Origin: JBDTCO01 sp039923495 | Lineage (GTDB): Bacteria; Myxococcota_A; Polyangia; Palsa-1104 | Assembly: GCA_039923495.1 (NCBI GenBank) | Contig: JBDTCO010000064.1 | Location: forward strand, 1-64,000 | Direction: 5' to 3' | Length of the DNA: 64,000 nucleotides | Shown: positions 7,645 to 16,071 of the stretch, one piece after another | Position numbering within the stretch: the stretch's first letter is position 1 | Layout: each line of letters starts with the position of its first letter | The notes under the pieces: generated by a model | The model's database searches: none | Seen by the model: only the letters and a program-made list of their open reading frames with translations | What the model was told of the DNA's origin: nothing | Program-made: the position numbers and the translations under genes

Positions 7645-9336
7645 ATGCGCGTCGAGATCGTCACCACCACCGAGCGACTCGAGGCGCTCGAGGGGCCGTG
7701 GAACGAGCTCGTGAAGGTCGCGGGCGCTTCCATGCTGTCGTCGCACTGGTTCCTTTCGCGGTGGTGGCGCGCTTTTGCGGGTGTGGACGAGCTCCGCGTG
7801 CTCACCGCACACCAGGGCGACGAGCTCGTGGCCGTGTGGCCGCTGCACCTTCGCGCGGCCCGTGGCGCGGCGTTCGGCGCACGCACGCTGTCGCCGCTCG
7901 GCGATCTTCGCGTCCAGGAGCACGCGCTCGTGTGTCGGCCGGGCGCGGAGACGCTCGTCGCCGCGGCGATGCTCTCGCGGCTCCTCGAGGCGAAGGACTG
8001 GGACGTCCTCGACGTACCGGAGGAGGCGGAGGCCGTAGTCGAGGGGCTCGCGCGCGTCGCGGATCAGGCGGGATTCTCCATTCAGCTCGAGACGAGGGGG
8101 TTCCGCGCAGTGGTCGATCTTCCGCCCCTCGCGACGCCCGCGTGGGACGAGCTCGTCCGCACGAAGCGGCCCACGCAGGAGGTGGCGGGCTCGGCCTACG
8201 CGCCCGCGCTCATCGACATCTTCTACGCCATCGACGAGCTGCACCGCCTGCTCAGGCGCGAGTGGACCGTGCGCGACCAGGCCAACCCCGTGCTCGATCC
8301 CGCGCTGCTCGTGTTCTTGAAGGAGGTGCTGCCCGAGCTCACGGCGCGCAAGCAGGGCCACGTGGGACTCGTCGCGCTGCCGGGCGTCGGAGCGATCGCC
8401 GCCGATGTGGTCGTCGCGGACGGCAACCGCCGCGTGCAGCTCCTTCGCGGCACCGATCCCGCGTATGCGCCAGCGGGCGCGAGCGAGCAGCTCGGCTGGG
8501 CATCGCTCGCCGACGCTGCCAAGGCCGGCGCCACGGTCTTCGAGCTCGCGGATCCCGACTCGCCGCTGCGCACGCGCCAGGTCCCCGTCTCGCACCTGCA
8601 GATCTGGAACGCGACCGCGGTCGGTCGACTGTCGCGCGGGGTCTCCGCGCTGCGGAAGAAGGGCCGCGCGCTCGCCACCACGCCGGGCCGCGGCACCATC
8701 GGTCGCGTGATCGACGCGCTCGCAGAGGTGCGCCCCGAATCGGCGCAGCGCCTCGCCGAGCGGCTCGGCTATAAGACGATGCACCTGTACCGCGGCGAGC
8801 TCTTCTCGCGCGGTGGGCAGGTCCCCGAGGGACTCACGCTGCAGATCCTCGATCTCGCCGGCTATCAGGCGCTCACCAACGAGGCACGCGACGCGCTCGT
8901 CGCTCGGCTCGAGCTGCCGGCCGGCTACACGTACGAGAAGTGGCGACGTGGCGATCTCGCGGTCGTCGCGCACATGGAGGGGCGTCCCGCGGGGATCGGC
9001 TGGTGCGCGCGCATGCCCGTGTTCGTCCCCGATATCGGACGCCCGGTGCGTCCGCTCGTCGGCGAGTGCTACATCCACGAGGTCTTCGTCCACCCCGACG
9101 AGCGCGGTCGGAAGATCGCGCCGAACATGCTCGAGCACCTCGCCCGCTGGCTGCGCACGCGCGACGTGTATCGCAGCTGGGCACTCATCGAGCGCACGAA
9201 CTCCTCGTCGGTGCGCGCCTTCGAGCGCGCCAACTACGTCGCGGTCGCCGACGTGGTCTATGTGCAGATGGGACTCGGTTCGCACCTGTTCGTCCGGCCG
9301 CCGGATCCCGAAGCGCGCGCGCTCCTCGGGCTGTAG
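7645..9336 (+). CDS. Two-domain GNAT/CelD-type acyltransferase
   Basis: A 563-residue protein starting MRVEIVTTTERLEALEGPWN. The N-terminal ~320 residues resemble the FemAB/CelD-like acetyltransferase family (the pattern W-x-F-LSRWWRAFAG, then DELVAVWPLHLR); these enzymes act on polysaccharide or envelope precursors. The C-terminal ~190 residues form a second GNAT-like domain, with a typical core YIHEVFVHPDERGRKIAPNM and the late segment NSSSVRAFERANYVAVADV. The acetyl-CoA-binding loop is recognisable as RGRKIAPNML. The frame is open to 7591 but the ATG at 7645 is favoured by composition. It is divergent from the MMPL gene and converges on the PEGA kinase (10 nt between stop codons). The substrate is unknown. 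Confidence 0.75.
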   Translation: MRVEIVTTTERLEALEGPWNELVKVAGASMLSSHWFLSRWWRAFAGVDELRVLTAHQGDELVAVWPLHLRAARGAAFGARTLSPLGDLRVQEHALVCRPGAETLVAAAMLSRLLEAKDWDVLDVPEEAEAVVEGLARVADQAGFSIQLETRGFRAVVDLPPLATPAWDELVRTKRPTQEVAGSAYAPALIDIFYAIDELHRLLRREWTVRDQANPVLDPALLVFLKEVLPELTARKQGHVGLVALPGVGAIAADVVVADGNRRVQLLRGTDPAYAPAGASEQLGWASLADAAKAGATVFELADPDSPLRTRQVPVSHLQIWNATAVGRLSRGVSALRKKGRALATTPGRGTIGRVIDALAEVRPESAQRLAERLGYKTMHLYRGELFSRGGQVPEGLTLQILDLAGYQALTNEARDALVARLELPAGYTYEKWRRGDLAVVAHMEGRPAGIGWCARMPVFVPDIGRPVRPLVGECYIHEVFVHPDERGRKIAPNMLEHLARWLRTRDVYRSWALIERTNSSSVRAFERANYVAVADVVYVQMGLGSHLFVRPPDPEARALLGL

Positions 9337-9346
9337 ACCCCTCGCG

Positions 9347-11191
9347 TTACTCCACGAGGTGCGGCTCGCCGACGAGATCGGCGACCTTGCGCGTCTCGTT
9401 GCCCGAGACGACCGTGACGACGAAGCGCAGCTCCTTGCCGGTGGCGGGGCAGGACAGGCGGACCGCGTGCGTTCCGGCGGAGAGCGAGACCTTCACGAGC
9501 GGCGTGTCGGCCTTCTTCTCGCCGTCGATGGTGACGTGGGCCCACGGGCGCGCGCCGAGCGTCAGCAGGCCGCGAGGCAAGGCATCGAGCCCGAGCGTCA
9601 CCGTCGCGGCGCGCGGGGGACCTCCCTGCAGCTCCTCCGGTTTGATGGTGCGCTCGGTCGCTGCGTAGTCGCGACGCTCGACATGGACGCGAGTCGGCTC
9701 GTCGAGCGGGATGTCGACGGTGACCGGGCTTGCGCCGAGCGAGCGGTCGCCGATGCGCACGTCGGCGCCTTCGGGATCGGTGCGGATGGTGAGCTTGCCG
9801 ACCTCCGCCGGGAGCACGAGCGAAACGGCGCGATGCTCGCCGGCGGCGACGTGTACCGTCTGCGTCGCGGTGGGACGATCGGGGAGCGTCGCAGCCAGCA
9901 CGTGCGCACCCGCCGAGAGTCGCAGGCTCCCATCCGGATCGCGAACGGCGGTCGCACCATCGACGGAGATCGTCGCGTTCGCGGGCACGACCGTGAGTGC
10001 CAGGGTGGCCGGCAGCGGCGCGGCCGCGACGATGGGCGGTGGCGAAGTGCCGACGGTGTCGCGCAGCCGCGAGCCCACGAACGCGGACACCACCACAAGC
10101 AGGATGCCGCCGCTCACGAGCAGCGGCATCGGGAGCGAGCGTGTCGCGCGCTCGTCGGTCGGCACGCGAACGGCCGCCTCGACGACGGGCGCTTCACCGG
10201 TCGCTGGCTCTGCGTCGATGAAGCGCGTCGCGAACGTGACCTCCCTGGTCGGGTACGTGCGCGTCCCCATCGCGGGCGTCGCGTTCGCGGCGCGCTGGCC
10301 CATCGGCGCGGTCGTCGATCCGGGCGCCTCGCTGCGCTGCGGCACCGCCACTGCATCTGCAACTACGTCTGCAACTGCATCTACAACTGCATCTGGCGTC
10401 CGCTGCCGGACCAGGCGTGCGAGATCGGCCTGCATGGACGCCTCGGTGTCGCGCAGGTAGCGCGTGACCGGTGACAGCATTGCCTCGGCGCTGGCGTAAC
10501 GGTCGGCGGAGCGAGGCGCCACGGCGCGCTCGATCACCTCGAGTAGTTGTGCAGGCGCATCCTCGGGGATCCCGCTGTCGCGGCGTCGGCCGGCAAGCAT
10601 CTCCCACAGCAGCACGCCCACCGTGTAGAGATCGGAGCGGGCGTCGACCCGGTCGCCGCACTCCTGCTCGGGCGCGACGTAGCCGCGCGACCCACCGATG
10701 ATGGCACGACCGCTCACCTCGGCAGAGATCCCGAAGTCGAGCAGCTTGACCTCGCCATCACGGGAGCAGAGCACGTTGGCCGGCGAGAGGTCGCGATGCA
10801 CGATGCCGCGACGGTGCGCGTAGTCGAGCCCGCGCAGGATCTGCTCCGCTATGTACGCGGCGATCGGAGCGGGCAGCTTGCCCCCATCGACGAGCTTGGC
10901 GAGCGGCGGGCCATCCACGAGATCGAGCGCGAGGAAGTACGTGCCATCGACCATGCCGAGCTCGAACACCGGAACGATGTTCGCGTGCGTGAGCTGCACG
11001 GTCGTCTTCGCCTCCTTCACGAAGAGCTCGATGAACTCGGCCCGCGCTGCGAGCTCGGCGCGAATCTGCTTCACGACGAGCGTCTTCTCGAACCCGCCGG
11101 GCCCGCTGAGCTTGGCGCGGTAGACGACCGCCATCCCACCCTCGGCGATCTTCTCCACAAGGAGGTACTTGCCGAAGATGATCGGCTCCAC
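9347..11191 (-). CDS. Ser/Thr protein kinase with TM helix and PEGA repeats
   Basis: A 614-residue eukaryote-like kinase. The catalytic domain (about 7-260) is intact: glycine loop IAEGGMAVVY, ATP-binding Lys41, HRDLSPANV (132-140), DFG (152-154) and APEQ (173-176). A Pro/Ala/Thr-rich linker (about 265-350) includes an alternating Ala/Val/Asp run encoded by 12-bp tandem repeats, followed by a TM helix (about 354-374). The outer part holds about three PEGA-like beta repeats (for example VPANATISVDGA and DPEGADVRIGDR), typical of myxobacterial kinases whose extracytoplasmic domain probably binds envelope ligands. It is divergent from the Kelch lipoprotein with a 47-nt gap, so shared control is plausible. 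The phosphorylation targets are unknown. Confidence 0.93.
   Translation of the reverse strand: MEPIIFGKYLLVEKIAEGGMAVVYRAKLSGPGGFEKTLVVKQIRAELAARAEFIELFVKEAKTTVQLTHANIVPVFELGMVDGTYFLALDLVDGPPLAKLVDGGKLPAPIAAYIAEQILRGLDYAHRRGIVHRDLSPANVLCSRDGEVKLLDFGISAEVSGRAIIGGSRGYVAPEQECGDRVDARSDLYTVGVLLWEMLAGRRRDSGIPEDAPAQLLEVIERAVAPRSADRYASAEAMLSPVTRYLRDTEASMQADLARLVRQRTPDAVVDAVADVVADAVAVPQRSEAPGSTTAPMGQRAANATPAMGTRTYPTREVTFATRFIDAEPATGEAPVVEAAVRVPTDERATRSLPMPLLVSGGILLVVVSAFVGSRLRDTVGTSPPPIVAAAPLPATLALTVVPANATISVDGATAVRDPDGSLRLSAGAHVLAATLPDRPTATQTVHVAAGEHRAVSLVLPAEVGKLTIRTDPEGADVRIGDRSLGASPVTVDIPLDEPTRVHVERRDYAATERTIKPEELQGGPPRAATVTLGLDALPRGLLTLGARPWAHVTIDGEKKADTPLVKVSLSAGTHAVRLSCPATGKELRFVVTVVSGNETRKVADLVGEPHLVE
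10349..10396. repeat. Four 12-bp tandem repeats inside the PEGA kinase gene
   Basis: Four consecutive 12-bp units close to AACTGCATCTGC (10349-10360, 10361-10372, 10373-10384, 10385-10396) encode the Ala/Val/Asp-rich linker between the kinase domain and the TM helix. Because 12 is a multiple of 3, copy-number change would alter linker length without shifting the frame. Confidence 0.8.
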
Positions 11192-11238
11192 GAGGGCGCA
11201 ATCGTAGCACGCGTCTGCCGTGATACGTTGCTCGCCGG

Positions 11239-13233
11239 ATGACGCGGACCGCCGATGTGGTGCTCGGCGCTGGCCTGGTCGCCGGTGTCCTTTTTTGTGG
11301 CTGCGATGTGCCGCGCGAACTCACGCTCGTCCCCGCGCTGCCGCGGCCGTGCGGCGGCGCGAACACGGGTTCGCTGAGCGTGCGCGGCCTCGGCGACTTT
11401 GCACCGACGGCAAAGAGCGTCGCGACGTCGGCCACGGGCGCGGTGGACCTTGCCCTGTCGTTGCAGCGCAACACGCGGGTCATCACGCTCTCTGGTGTGG
11501 GTGGTGCATCAGTGCCGTTCGGTCGCACGGCGCCGCTCGCGCTGCCGGCGCTGTGGAGCGACGCGCACGTCGCGTCCATCGTATACGGGCCGCCGGACAC
11601 GTTCTGCGACACGGCGTCGATGGTGTACGCGCGCGCCGGTCATCGCGCGACCCTGCTCGACGATGGGACCGTGGTGCTCACCGGCGGAATCAATCGCGAT
11701 GGGTACGGCGTCGCGCCGATCGAGCGCTACCTTCCGGCCGGCGATGCGAGCTCGCCGATCGCGCGCTTCGAGCTCGCGGATCAAGGAGGCACCACACTGG
11801 ATGCGCGCTCCGTGCTCGGCCATGGGGCGACCGTGATGAACGATGGTCGCGTGCTGCTGACCGGGGGCGTGCCGGCCGGTGCCAGCACCGTCGCGTTCGA
11901 GGGCGCCGTCGTGCTCGATGCGCTGGGACGCGCCACTGGCAAGCCGCTGTTGCTCGGCGGCGGACCGCGCGCGTACCACGCGAGCGTCGCGCTCGCCGAC
12001 GGTACGATCCTCCTGACGGGGGGCTGCCTCGAGGTCGACGGCAACGCGTGCGCGACCGGCCGCACGCTCGACACCGCCGTCCTCTACGATCCGGCGACCG
12101 ACGCGTTCACCGACGCACCGACCCTCACGGTCGCGCGCGCCGGTCACGCGGCGCTCCTGCGCAGCGATGGGCTCGTGCTGCTCGTGGGTGGGAACGGAGC
12201 GGACGGGAGCGTGCCACCCGTCGAGCTGTACGATCCGAGCGAGCAGCGCGGCTCGTTGCTCACGGGGCCGGTCGGGCACGCGGTGCGGCTCGACAGCGGG
12301 CTCGTCATCGGGGTGAACGATGCGGCAGGCCCGAGCGCGGTCGTCTCTGCGTGGAGCGGTCGCGACGACGCGACCGTCGCGCTGCCGTCGCTTCCGACCA
12401 GCCGGAGCGACGGCACGCTGACCGCGCTCGAGGACGGCAGCGTGCTGTTCGCCGGCGGCTGGGACGGCGCGTCGCTCGCGAGCACGAGCGTCGTGCTCGG
12501 CGGCGATCCGCTCGGTCCGTCGACGCTGCTCTCGGGTTTCCTCGCGCATGGCCACACCGCGACGCGGCTCCTCGACGGGACCGTCCTGCTCGCAGGCGGC
12601 TCGGACCTCACCGGCATGTCGAGCGCGCACGCCTCCGTGTTCCTGCGCTCGCTGCGTGGACCGTTCGACACGCCTGCCACGTTCGACTTCGGCGGGGGTG
12701 TCGCGCTCTCACCGAGTCGCGCGGATCACGTGAGCACCGTCGACGGCGCGCTCGTGGTGAGCACGGATGTGCAGGGTGACGTGCCGCTCGTCGACTACGC
12801 GCTCGTGGCCGGACCCGAGCTCGCGGGACCATCGGCGGCAGGGTTCTCGCTGTCAGTGCTCGCCGGTCGTAAGGCGCTCGGTACCGGCACAGCGGCGCTC
12901 CTGTTCGGCGCGCCGGCAAGCGGTCGCTACGTGGCCGTGCGCATCGCGGCGAACGCTGGGCCGACGGTGCTCGTGGTGGCGCCGGATCGCGCGGGGCGCC
13001 TCGACGCGAGCGTGCAGCCCGGCTGCGATGCGAGTGTCGTGGCGGACGGCGAGCTGCCGGCCGGGGGACTGTCGGCGTTCACCCTCACGGCCCGAGATGG
13101 CCGCATCGAGCTGCACACGGCGACGCGGCGGGTGCTCCGCTGCAGCGACGAAGGGTGGCCCGGGCGCGGCATGCTCGGGGTCGGTGCGGCGGATGGCGTC
13201 GTGGTGTTCGACAACGTCGCCATACTCCGCTGA
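11239..13233 (+). CDS. Kelch-repeat lipoprotein
   Basis: A 664-residue secreted protein with an N-terminal hydrophobic leader ending VLFCGCD, a probable lipobox. The central ~450 residues carry at least six Kelch-like repeats, each with a core of the form xDGxVLLxGG (LDDGTVVLTGGI, NDGRVLLTGGV, ADGTILLTGGC, SDGLVLLVGGN, EDGSVLFAGGW, LDGTVLLAGGS), which build a six- or seven-bladed beta-propeller. The last ~170 residues form a separate beta-rich domain ending GVVVFDNVAILR, reminiscent of laminin-G/concanavalin-like folds. Such proteins are abundant in Myxococcota and usually act as surface adhesion or binding scaffolds. No catalytic residues are visible. Confidence 0.85.
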   Translation: MTRTADVVLGAGLVAGVLFCGCDVPRELTLVPALPRPCGGANTGSLSVRGLGDFAPTAKSVATSATGAVDLALSLQRNTRVITLSGVGGASVPFGRTAPLALPALWSDAHVASIVYGPPDTFCDTASMVYARAGHRATLLDDGTVVLTGGINRDGYGVAPIERYLPAGDASSPIARFELADQGGTTLDARSVLGHGATVMNDGRVLLTGGVPAGASTVAFEGAVVLDALGRATGKPLLLGGGPRAYHASVALADGTILLTGGCLEVDGNACATGRTLDTAVLYDPATDAFTDAPTLTVARAGHAALLRSDGLVLLVGGNGADGSVPPVELYDPSEQRGSLLTGPVGHAVRLDSGLVIGVNDAAGPSAVVSAWSGRDDATVALPSLPTSRSDGTLTALEDGSVLFAGGWDGASLASTSVVLGGDPLGPSTLLSGFLAHGHTATRLLDGTVLLAGGSDLTGMSSAHASVFLRSLRGPFDTPATFDFGGGVALSPSRADHVSTVDGALVVSTDVQGDVPLVDYALVAGPELAGPSAAGFSLSVLAGRKALGTGTAALLFGAPASGRYVAVRIAANAGPTVLVVAPDRAGRLDASVQPGCDASVVADGELPAGGLSAFTLTARDGRIELHTATRRVLRCSDEGWPGRGMLGVGAADGVVVFDNVAILR

Positions 13234-13246
13234 GAGCCGGGCCCAG

Positions 13247-13909
13247 CTACTGCTTCTTCTTTTTCTTCGCCTTCGGATCCTTCGGCGCCGGCAGCTCGAG
13301 CTTCGTGACCGTCATGTCGACCGCCTGCTTGATGGCGGACGTCGCGGCTTCCATCATCAGCTTCTTGCCCTCGACGGCGTCGTCCTCGGTCTTGCGGATC
13401 TCCGCTGCGACGTTCGCGTCTCCGTCGCCGCCGATGGCCATGATCTTCTCGGGGAGCGTCGTCCCGAAGACCGCGAGGTGGATGCCGCGCTTCACGACGC
13501 GGAATGGCTTCCCCGCCGGGGGGGGCTCGAGACCGCTCGTCACCTCGAGCACGCGCAGCGACATGTCGAGCGCGCGATTGATGCCGTTCTTGTGGAGGCT
13601 GTCCTTGAACGCCTGCGGCTCGGTCGCAGGGTCCGCCGTCACGTCCGGCAGGCCGAGCACGAGCTCCGGATGCCGCGCGATCTCTTCGGCGAAGAGGCGC
13701 TTGAGCTCGGGGACAAGGCCACTTTTGACGCCGTCGGCCTCTTCGACACCTTCGATCACCACGAAGAACCGCTCGTGCCGCAGCTCGGGTGTCTTCACCG
13801 AGGCGCGGGCGCGCGGTGCAGCGCGTGCAACGTTTTCTCCGACGGTGGCGGTGCTCAGCAGCGCCGCTGCCGAAACGAGACCCAAGCTGACGACTCGACC
13901 CAAACCCAT
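13247..13909 (-). CDS. Secreted protein of unknown function
   Basis: A 220-residue protein with an N-terminal signal-peptide-like segment (MGLGRVVSLGLVSAAALLST). The mature part (from about ARAAPRARASVKTPELRHE) has a FFVVIEGVEEADGV strand, a helix with EEIARHPELVLGLPDV, a strand AVFGTTLPEKIMAIG and a Lys-rich tail ending KKKKKQ. The DGDANVAAEI segment and the overall pattern suggest a small alpha/beta fold, perhaps lipoprotein- or NlpC-unrelated, but I recognise no family. ATG 13909 is preferred over a TTG at 13939 because it starts at the signal peptide. It is divergent from the FHA-ATPase gene and convergent with the Kelch gene (13 nt between stop codons). Confidence 0.7.
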   Translation of the reverse strand: MGLGRVVSLGLVSAAALLSTATVGENVARAAPRARASVKTPELRHERFFVVIEGVEEADGVKSGLVPELKRLFAEEIARHPELVLGLPDVTADPATEPQAFKDSLHKNGINRALDMSLRVLEVTSGLEPPPAGKPFRVVKRGIHLAVFGTTLPEKIMAIGGDGDANVAAEIRKTEDDAVEGKKLMMEAATSAIKQAVDMTVTKLELPAPKDPKAKKKKKQ

Positions 13910-13950
13910 GCCCAACGCTGCCACAGCATCGGCACTCAAGGGCCAATTAC

Positions 13951-13980
13951 TTGACCCGTAAGCAGAAACTCACGTACGTT
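13951..13980 (+). promoter_or_regulatory. Possible sigma-70-type promoter for the FHA/CpaF-like operon
   Basis: TTGACC at 13951-13956 and TACGTT at 13975-13980 are separated by 18 bp, in the 117-nt divergent region before the ATG at 14027. The -35 matches the consensus at five of six positions; the -10 is weak. An AAGGAG lies at about 14010, somewhat far (12 nt) from the ATG. The assignment rests on sequence pattern alone. Confidence 0.35.
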
Positions 13981-14026
13981 GTACCGCGCTCTCGGACCGC
14001 CTTCGACCAAGGAGACATCGACCGGC

Positions 14027-16036
14027 ATGTTCTCAATCCTTGTTAGTGAGAAGGGTGGCGACTCCAAACGCCTCGACTTCGACAAACCTGAAGTCACGAT
14101 CGGCCGCGTCCAGGGCAACGACATCATATTGCCGAAGGGCAATGTCTCGAAGCGCCACTCGCGCATCGTGCTCAAGGACGGCAAGTTCATTATTGTCGAT
14201 CTGAAGAGCACCAACGGGACCTACGTCAACGGACGCAAGATCACGAGCCCGCTCGTCGTGAAGAACAGCGACAAGATCTATATCGGCGACTTCATCCTCG
14301 CGATCGAGGAGGCCGGTGCTGCTGCTCCTGCCGAAGAGGCAGCGCCGCCGTCGCGTCCCCGGACACAGCCGCCGGCCCAGAGCGCTCCGCCGCCTCCGCC
14401 GCGTCGCCCCATCGAAGAAGAGCAGGACGAGCCGCCCGCGCCTTCGATGGGTGATCACGATCCGGAGTCCGATTCGACGATGGGGCGTCAGGACGAGGAC
14501 GAGGACGAGCCAGAGCCAGAGGAAGCACCACCTCCTCCAGCGCGCCGTCCCGTCAGCGCGCCGCCGCCCGCCGCTGCGATTCCCACGATGCGTCCGCAAG
14601 CATCGCCCGTGGCGCCGCCGGTGCGTCCGTCTGCGACGCGCGACGTTCCGGCTATCGCCCCGGCGCGTCCGGCAGCGCCGCCGCGTGCGTCGGCGCCTGC
14701 GCCTGCCGCGGCCGCGCCGCCGCCTGCCGCTGTGCGTCCACGCCCCGTCAGTGCTCCGCCTGCTGCGCCCGCACGTCGTCCGGCTCCTGCCGTCGATGGG
14801 GGCGCCGATGCCTCGCGTCGCGGCCGCATCCTCGACGCGCTCCGTACTCTCTCGAGCAAGCTCGTGACCACGCTCGGCGGAGAACTCGAGTCGCTCCAAG
14901 GGGACGCGCTCCGCGATCGCGCCGAAGCGGTCGCCAACGATCTCGTCACCGAGCTTGCGCAGGATACCGGACTTCCCCCGGGCATCGAGCCGGACCAGCT
15001 CCTCCGCGACGCCGTCGGGGAAGTGGTGGGCCTCGGTCCGCTCGACGAGCTCCTGCTCGACGAGTCCGTCACCACCATCACCGTCGCTCGCCCCGACCGC
15101 ATCTTCGTCGATCGCAGCGGTCAAGGTCGGTCGCTCGCTCCGCGCTGGATCTCGTCCGGCAGCGCCGCGCATCGTATCCTCGACAGGGTCGCGCACCGCG
15201 CCGGTCGTCGCGCGGAGCTCGCCGATGCTCGCGAGCACGGCGGCCTGTTCGAGGCGCGCCTCGACGGTGGGTTCCTGCTCAGCGCCGCAGTGGGCCCGCT
15301 CTCTTCGGGCTCCGTCTCGATGGTCGTCCGGCGTAGCCGTCGCGATGCCTCGCGTCTCTCCGACCTCACGTCGCAAGGCGTGCTGTCGCAGGGCATGGCC
15401 GACTTCCTCGACCTCGCTGTACGTGCGCGCCGGAACATTCTCATTGCCGGCGCCACGGGCAGCGGTCGCTCGACGCTGATGGGCGCTCTCGCTCGGTCCA
15501 CCGATGGGCAGCGGTTCGTGTTCGTCGAGGAGTCCGCCGAGATCGACGCTGGTGACCAGCCTTGGATCTCGCTCAGCGGCGCCGGTGGCGATGCGCGTCG
15601 CGCGTTCGCTGCAGCGCTCCGCCTCAAGCCGGAGCACGTCGTCGTTGGTGACATCCGTGGTGCCGAGGCGCTCGACGTCCTCAGCGCCGTGTCGGGTGGC
15701 ATCGATGGCGCGCTCCTCGGGATCGCTGCCACGTCCACGCGCGAGGCGCTTCGTCGCCTGGTGTCGTCGGCGCGGCTCGCGCCCGATGCCCCCACCGCTG
15801 CGGCGCTCGAGGCCGAGGTTCCGAACGGTGTGCACCTCGTCCTGCTGCTGACGCGTGCGGTGGACGGCGAGAGCCGCATCACCGAGATCGCCGAAGTGAT
15901 CCCGGGCGAAGACGGCACCAGCGTCGCCACCGCGATCTTCAGTGCGCGTGGCGAGGGCGCCAACGTGCGGTTCACCGCATCGGGACACGTACCGGGCTGG
16001 GCCGAGGGCGCGCCCGCATCGATGTTCCGCGCCTGA
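14027..16036 (+). CDS. FHA domain fused to a degenerate CpaF/TadA-like secretion ATPase
   Basis: A 669-residue protein. Residues 1-95 are an FHA phosphothreonine-binding domain (TIGR, KRHSR and STNGTYVNG conserved). A ~160-residue Pro/Ala/Glu-rich linker follows (about 96-258). Residues about 265-625 align in order with CpaF/TadA ATPases of type II/IV secretion and tight-adherence pili (VTTITVARPDRIFVDR, then RARRNILIAGATGSGRSTLM, then EHVVVGDIRGAEALD). Key residues are altered: the Walker A Lys is Arg481 (GSGRST), the Walker B Glu is Asp542, and the His box carries Ala instead of His (GALLGIAATS, 561-570). It may therefore bind nucleotide weakly or act as a scaffold. It heads a run with a dual-FHA protein and a SMI1 protein. 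No pilin or secretion channel genes are nearby. Confidence 0.87.
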   Translation: MFSILVSEKGGDSKRLDFDKPEVTIGRVQGNDIILPKGNVSKRHSRIVLKDGKFIIVDLKSTNGTYVNGRKITSPLVVKNSDKIYIGDFILAIEEAGAAAPAEEAAPPSRPRTQPPAQSAPPPPPRRPIEEEQDEPPAPSMGDHDPESDSTMGRQDEDEDEPEPEEAPPPPARRPVSAPPPAAAIPTMRPQASPVAPPVRPSATRDVPAIAPARPAAPPRASAPAPAAAAPPPAAVRPRPVSAPPAAPARRPAPAVDGGADASRRGRILDALRTLSSKLVTTLGGELESLQGDALRDRAEAVANDLVTELAQDTGLPPGIEPDQLLRDAVGEVVGLGPLDELLLDESVTTITVARPDRIFVDRSGQGRSLAPRWISSGSAAHRILDRVAHRAGRRAELADAREHGGLFEARLDGGFLLSAAVGPLSSGSVSMVVRRSRRDASRLSDLTSQGVLSQGMADFLDLAVRARRNILIAGATGSGRSTLMGALARSTDGQRFVFVEESAEIDAGDQPWISLSGAGGDARRAFAAALRLKPEHVVVGDIRGAEALDVLSAVSGGIDGALLGIAATSTREALRRLVSSARLAPDAPTAAALEAEVPNGVHLVLLLTRAVDGESRITEIAEVIPGEDGTSVATAIFSARGEGANVRFTASGHVPGWAEGAPASMFRA

Positions 16037-16071
16037 ACTGGCTCGTGACCGTCCTCGAGGAGCGCTAGCCG

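Noticed and set aside
14033..15988. 651-codon minus-strand frame opposite the FHA-CpaF gene
   Set aside because: Antisense of a well-supported gene and low-complexity Arg/Glu product.
14027..16036. A working Tad/type IV pilus locus
   Set aside because: Only the CpaF-like gene is present, its catalytic residues are altered, and no prepilin, TadB/C or secretin gene lies nearby.
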